DNA from: Actinidia chinensis
Lineage: Eukaryota; Streptophyta; Magnoliopsida; Ericales; Actinidiaceae
NCBI GenBank assembly: GCA_009663005.1
Contig: CM018899.1
Location: forward strand, 3,561,024 to 3,573,523
Reading direction: 5' to 3'
Length of the DNA: 12,500 nt
A model generated the notes under the pieces. It ran no database searches, was not told where the DNA came from, and worked only from the letters and a program-made list of their open reading frames with translations. Below are positions 8,113 to 12,500 of this stretch, one piece after another; the stretch's first letter is position 1; every line of letters starts with the position of its first letter. Position numbers and translations under genes: made by a program.

Positions 8113-8493
8113 TACCTAAGTGGGTTTTATGGACCTGAGGGTGGCCATGTCTCCCTTGGGTCCTATTGCAACTTCGTCTCTAGCAGCAACATATATATCT
8201 CATGCATAGATTGACAAATGGCTAAGATCTCAATACCAGAAAAGAATTGTATAGGAGACATAATTCATTGTTTGGTTCAACTAAATGGGTGATGATGTCC
8301 ACAAATAATAATCAGAGCAAAAGCGAAACACACTAAGTTGTGCTTCAAATGCACCGTACACATATTAGATACATTAAGTTCTTCAATGTCAGCGCTGCAA
8401 CACCCTGCCCTTTTTCCTAATAGCTAATTAACCTTTTGTAATAATATAAACATCCAGCCTATTTAATTCAACTTAATTTCTTAATTATACACA

Positions 8494-10532
8494 TGTCATT
8501 TGGATGTTGAACTACTACTTTTCCTCACACTAGGACCTTAGTGAGATGTTTAGTGAAGTTGGGTAGGCTTTTGGGTATTTTGTAATTTTGGTATTTTAAA
8601 GGGAGTTTTATTGTAACTGTAATGCAATCAGCGTTTGTGGGTTTTCAGAATCGTGGGGAGCAAATTAAGTAGATAACTATTTGGGGAGTAAATCTTAGAC
8701 GTAAGACGTTACATTAATCAGTTGGTTAATATGATGTATTACATATATAGAAACGTGTAAGTTTGGTTTTACGCTCATATACAGAGTAGAGAGAGAGTTG
8801 TGAGCAGCTAGACTTAAAGGGAGGAAGGCAGTGAGTAAGAAATTATTCCTTCAATCTCATTCTTTACCAGTGATTGGATCGTCGCCGGTGAGTCCAATTT
8901 CACATTTCTTTTCTCTTCTCCTTCCTAAGTTTGAGCTATTCATCAATAGGTTAAAAATTTTGTTATTTTTCTGACTGAATTCACTATTAGAAAGAGTATG
9001 TGGTGTTGGGGTGGGTCTTGTTCATGGATTCCCCTTTTAGAAAATAATGGTTGTTGGGTTCTATTGGAGAGAGAGATGGAAGGGGATGAGTGTGTGGAGT
9101 ATGTGAATGTGGGCTGGAGTCAGTGAGTATGGGTGTATGGTGCATGATCAGTGAGGGTGTGTGACTAAATGCTTGGTGATTTGGGCAAAATGTGAAAAAG
9201 TAAATATTAGCGTTAAATTAGCAGTCTTTGTAGTTTGTACGTGAGAATTACAGAAGAGGTTTTAGTGATTTTGTATCAGTTAATCATGGAAAAAGAAAGG
9301 ATATTTATTAATTCTATATCTGCCTTCAAGTTGTAGATAGATTAATATTAGGCCTGTTAATATATTGCTTCGTGTTTTAATTCAGGGTAGGTGCACTTCA
9401 CTTTCACATTTCATTTGGACAGCATTTGTGTATTCCTGGTGAGTGCTTTGGCATGCTATGTATTTTATAAACTTTTCCAACATTCACGTAAAGTGCTTAG
9501 AAAAATGAACGAACTTTTTTTTTAATTGCTCTTTGAAATTAGCATGGGCTATTTATGTTTTAGATATTTGTTGGACATGTGAAAGCTATTTTATTTCCCT
9601 CTTTCATTATGATTACAGTGCATTATTCTATATATATTTTTCGGTAAGACCATTTTTGGTTATGGACTGAGACCATATTTTTTTGAAAGTCCAGGGACAT
9701 TATTCTTCTGTGTGCGGGTGACTATGGCCACTAGGGAAAAGGCCCAACAAGGGCTTTGGCGACCCTAGTGCTCAAGGTAAATGGAAAACTCCTGGTGCAT
9801 CCAGGTAACCTTCCCTGGATCGTCTTATGGAAAAGTTCCAGGGTGCCACCCCATGGTGACTCTAAGTTCGATGTTGAATCCAACTAGACTATGTCTCGAG
9901 ATATATTACGGCAATTGGTATTTATCTAGCTGTGGTTCGTAATATTATTAGAGATCCTATTTTAACATCATTGAGACATTACTATCGTCCCATCGTATCT
10001 ATTTGGGATTTATTCTGGTGATATCATTTTTTTTGTAGTATAATACATTGAGTTAATCACTATTCAGATATGCCCAAAATTATATTTAAAATAACCATTA
10101 TTTCATTTATTCTCTGTTTTGGAACTGTACCTTACTATCCATGCCTTGCTATTCACTAGGCTTTTAGCTGACGTTGTCTTTTACCATTTCAGGTGTGCAG
10201 CAAGAATTCTAGAGATGGACTCTGTTCGACATGGGACCCACCGCTAGCGACCTCCTAGGATGTCATATTTTATTAGTTTATTTGGACTTAGCACTATCAC
10301 CGTTGGGTGATTATTTTATTGTTAGTTACCTATCATTTTAGAGTTTTTTTTTTGAATTGTTAGTTTAGTGAGCGGTTTGTGTCCCACGAATTTCGTTTGA
10401 ATGATAGTTGGGTTATTTATTTCTATATGGCTTTCATGTGATGGTTCCATATCTCTCCTAGAATAGGGTAGTGGTAGGCTTCATGAGCCATGGGTTTAGG
10501 CCTATGGCCAATGGCCGGGTCCACTGATGCCA
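8494..10532 (+). mobile_element. LTR-like unit, possibly a solo LTR of a Ty3/gypsy (Tekay/Del-like) element
   Basis: The sequence resembles a long plant chromovirus LTR: a U3-like region with GGTATTTTAAAGGGAGTTTT and ATTTGGGGAGTAAATC, TATATA at 8744-8749, then an AGAGAGAG leader. Splice-like sites follow: donor GCCG|GTGAGT at 8888, a 53-nt exon-like piece 9386-9438 bounded by TTCAG and GGTGAGT, and acceptor TTTCAG at 10192. The last part holds GGACTTAGCACTATCACCGT and the GGCCGGGTCC type of end. Proposed TG and CA termini are at 8494 and 10532, but the flanking 5-mers (ACACA, TAGCA) do not match, so the limits are uncertain. There is no gag-pol. It could instead be a noncoding antisense transcription unit. 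Confidence 0.35.
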
Positions 10533-10689
10533 TAGCATAAAGCAGTTGAGTTAGTTCTTAATTGGTCACTGTTGGGCTACATAAATTAAATATGTACTCA
10601 AAAAAACGTTCAGCATGTATACTTATAATATTGTGAGGCAAAGAAATTGAAATTGTAAAGAGAAGGATGTACGGAAATTTGGAATGAAG

Positions 10690-10810
10690 TTGGATGGAAA
10701 TGGCAGCGAGGGGTGTCCTGTGGTGGTTGGTGGTAGTGGGAGGTGCTGTGGATGGCTGGGGAGATCTAGTGGTGGCTGCTAGTGATGGGGTTGCAAGATG
10801 CTGGCTGGTG
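10690..10810. repeat. GGT-rich low-complexity stretch
   Basis: The + strand is dominated by GGTGG, GTGGTT and TGGGAGG words (for example GTGGTGGTTGGTGGTAGTGG). It is compositionally unlike the AT-rich surroundings and is not part of any supported coding frame. It lies just inside the right end of the possible MULE. Confidence 0.5.
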
Positions 10811-11083
10811 GTGAGTTCAGGTAGGGACTTGGGGTTTTGAGTTAGAATAGAGGCGGAAAATGAATAAAAAGGGTAATATCGTGTTTTTGGATTGGGATTT
10901 TACTTTCTCAAATCTTATACGTCCCCACTCTCAAAAAACGTGTGGCGCAAAAATACTGTTAAAATAGATGGAAGAATTAACGGTTGAACTCCAAAACCAT
11001 AGGAGAGTAGTCTACAAATTTTCAAACATCACAGAGTTTAGCGCACAAGTGGTAAACCATAAGGGTGGTAATATTTCCCCCCC

Positions 11084-12232
11084 AAAAAAGGTGAACCTCT
11101 ACATGTTTCTCCCTCTATAAACGAATACAAAGTCAGTCTATATGTTTGCAACAGAAGAATAATGACTAATGTGTTTTTTCGAAAGAAAAAAAGTGCTTGA
11201 TTCTCTTTGTCTGGTGCTTAAAATTGAGAATCAGCACTCGCATAGAAGTAAAAAAAAAATAGAGGAAGGTGCATCTCTATCATCATGAACAGACGTGAAA
11301 ACTTCCACAATTGATACCACATGACAAGTAGCATTTGTTGCCATCGAATGTACTTTCAATGCTTCATTAAAGAAATGAATGAGCCTTAAGAGCATTTCAG
11401 ATGGAACCTTTTCAGTAGGAAAGGTAAGTATTATAACTTTCAACAGCAGTGACGTATTGCTTTTGAGCAAAATTGATAACGAGGTTAATTAACTCGGGGA
11501 CTAAGAAAAATTCTTCAGAGAACAAATTTACACTCCTCTAATTCGTACCAGTGCAGTGTTCCATTGTTCTTTCATTAAAGGGAGTGACCCACACTCGAAA
11601 GCCTAAAGCAAAACCCACTGTCCAAAGCAAAATTGGGGGGTGGGGGTGGGGGTGTTCAACACTTCAATGTTCCTTTTCTTCAAGTAGTTTGAGCACTTGA
11701 GTCTAATGAAACATCTGTAATGGTAGAATTATTCTCAAGTGTAATTGGGATGTTAATAAGGTTGAAACTATATTGCTTATCCTAAATCGCAGTTGAATTT
11801 AAGCGAACCAACATACATGGCACACTAATCAAGACATTCTTTCAAGGTAAATACGTCCAATCCATAACAAGAATCAGAATGGCAAGACAAGCACAAAGTT
11901 TTGTGGTGGTTTGGCACTCCTTGTGCCTACCTCCACTCCTGGTATCTCCTTTGGATTTCAATCCACTTATAACAATGGATTTCAACTAGGTTAACCTAAG
12001 ATCTTTAAAAAATCGTCACAAGGGGTTCCCCTAGGTGCAATGACAAGCTTTTAGCAAAATCAATAAAGGATCTGTATATTTTTCCTCTTGTAAATAAAGG
12101 GTAAAGGACTAAGATATATGGCTCAATATTTAATAGTTCCCCCCCCCCCCATTTATTCATTTAGAAAAGAAATGATACGACCAAAAAGACACAAACGAAT
12201 AAATGATGCATTCCAGAGGTTCAATGTCTTAC
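11084..12232. other. Donor-proximal part of the formin intron
   Basis: This is the 5' part of the intron on the transcribed reverse strand. It contains a hairpin-forming inverted repeat (11192-11238), a G-run cluster (11635-11654), a patch at about 11870-12060 whose GTGGTTTGGCAC...GTGCCTACCTCCACTCC resembles recurrent plant retroelement sequence, and a 12-C homopolymer at 12139-12150. No gene is supported. Confidence 0.5.
11635..11654 (+). repeat. G-run cluster with quadruplex potential
   Basis: Runs of six, five and five G separated by single T occur on the + strand, which is the template strand of the formin. Such runs can form G-quadruplexes; the six-G run could supply extra tracts. It may equally be simple-sequence slippage. 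Confidence 0.6.
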
Positions 12233-12468
12233 CTCTAAGGTTGTGAAGGAATCTTTAATAATTGAAATCTCCTCCTGAAAAATGGACATAAAAAGCAAAG
12301 ATTCCATCCTCTTAACGGCAAATGGGATGTCAACCAAGACTTTTAGGAAACGGTCAGCTGGTCCAAGTCGAGAAAGTTCACCACTAAAAAGCCTAAGTTT
12401 CAATTCTTCTTCTGCTGTTGGTGCCATCTTTAACAAAGTCTGAAGGAGCTCCGAGGGAAGCTCATTTC
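12233..12468 (-). CDS. Plant class I formin, penultimate exon (FH2 N-terminal part)
   Basis: This 236-nt exon encodes GNELPSELLQTLLKMAPT, then LRLFSGELSRLGPADRFLKV, DIPFAVKRMESLLF and a final KDSFTTLE, the standard run of helices in the first part of plant FH2 domains. The start at 12468 follows a TTTGAATCAG acceptor with a CTAAC branch-site-like motif about 20 nt upstream; the two leading bases GA complete a Gly codon begun in the previous exon. The in-frame codons upstream (12499-12469) do not resemble FH2 and are intron. It joins to 6682-5831 across a 5.55-kb intron. GNELP and the neighbouring residues favour the FH1-like group over FH6-like members, judged by eye. The N-terminal half, including the signal peptide, membrane span and Pro-rich FH1 region, lies beyond the right edge. 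Confidence 0.94.
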
Positions 12469-12500
12469 CTGATTCAAATAATAAGGTTAGATTCTGCTGA
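12469..12500 (-). other. 3' end of the preceding formin intron
   Basis: Read on the reverse strand, this shows a CTAAC branch-like motif, a T-rich stretch and a terminal CAG at 12471-12469. The exon before it is outside the window. Confidence 0.8.

Larger units (their letters stand above)
7377..11083. mobile_element. Possible Mutator-like (MULE) element with long degenerate inverted ends
   Basis: The left flank and the reverse complement of the right flank share blocks in the same order: TGGTTACCATTTGTGC (7404-7419) against TGGTTTACCACTTGTGC (11059-11043), and GAAAATGACCATAACACCCT (from 7477) against CAAAAACACGATATTACCCT (from 10889). Spacing differs by about 100 nt, so the ends are unequal. 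Candidate target duplications are AAAAAAATG at 7367-7375 and AAAAAAGGT at 11084-11092, an imperfect match in A-runs. No transposase is visible, so it would be non-autonomous. It would enclose the Stowaway MITE and the LTR-like unit. Low-complexity similarity between the flanks is the main alternative. Confidence 0.35.
6683..12232 (-). other. 5,550-nt formin intron inside the FH2 domain
   Basis: The donor is GAG|GTAAGA at 12233/12232 and the acceptor is TTCTTCACCGCAG at 6683. Joining the flanking exons gives FTTLE-ASCTELRKSRLF, an uninterrupted FH2 sequence, so no coding exon is missing between. Plant introns are usually a few hundred nt, and this one is inflated by inserted repeats. No nested protein gene is supported; the longest reverse ORF (11231-11470, 79 codons) matches nothing I know. 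Confidence 0.92.

Noticed and set aside
11231..11470. 79-codon reverse ORF in the formin intron
   Set aside because: No recognisable domain, no splice sites linking it to the formin, and the FH2 sequence is complete without it.
12469..12499. In-frame extension of the penultimate formin exon to the window edge
   Set aside because: The extra residues do not resemble FH2, while a branch-like CTAAC and a CAG acceptor mark an exon start at 12468.

Overview
The window looks like nuclear DNA of a flowering plant, most likely a eudicot. The reasons are a canonical plant-type histone H2A with one short intron and a plant histone octamer in its promoter, the C-terminal half of a plant class I formin, AT-rich noncoding DNA, and plant transposon remnants (a Stowaway MITE, a possible Mutator-like element and a Ty3/gypsy-type LTR-like stretch). 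Only two genes are firmly supported. I saw no sign of a bacterial system, virus, CRISPR array or gene cluster.

Layout. 1-1510 is AT-rich intergenic DNA holding an 18-bp palindrome, a 32-bp direct repeat pair and a tiny reverse-strand ORF. 1511-1721 is a compact S-phase-type promoter and a pyrimidine-rich leader. 1722-2229 (+) is histone H2A, spliced across a 109-nt intron, 132 aa. 2230-3396 is the 3' UTR and intergenic DNA. 3397-4207 (-) is a protein-like reading frame broken by two frame changes and one stop, probably a pseudogene, and it ends at a hAT-like terminal motif at 4208. 4223-5500 is AT-rich spacer with a fresh 81-bp tandem duplication. 5831-12468 (-) carries the last two exons of a class I formin that continues beyond the right edge, with its 3' UTR at about 5500-5830.

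The formin's two visible exons are separated by a 5,550-nt intron (6683-12232) that interrupts the FH2 domain. The intron is packed with repeats: a 123-bp tandem duplication, a Stowaway MITE (7844-8112), an LTR-like unit with a TATA box and splice-like sites (about 8494-10532), and matching inverted flanks at about 7377-7510 and 10856-11083 that may be the ends of one enclosing Mutator-like element. This layered insertion explains most of the intron's size.

The two genes face each other (convergent) and have no evident functional link: H2A packages DNA in replicating cells, while the formin nucleates actin at the plasma membrane. Most of the window is ordinary plant sequence. The points most worth checking are the TE-inflated formin intron, the broken reading frame at 3397-4207, and the telo-box pair inside the H2A intron.
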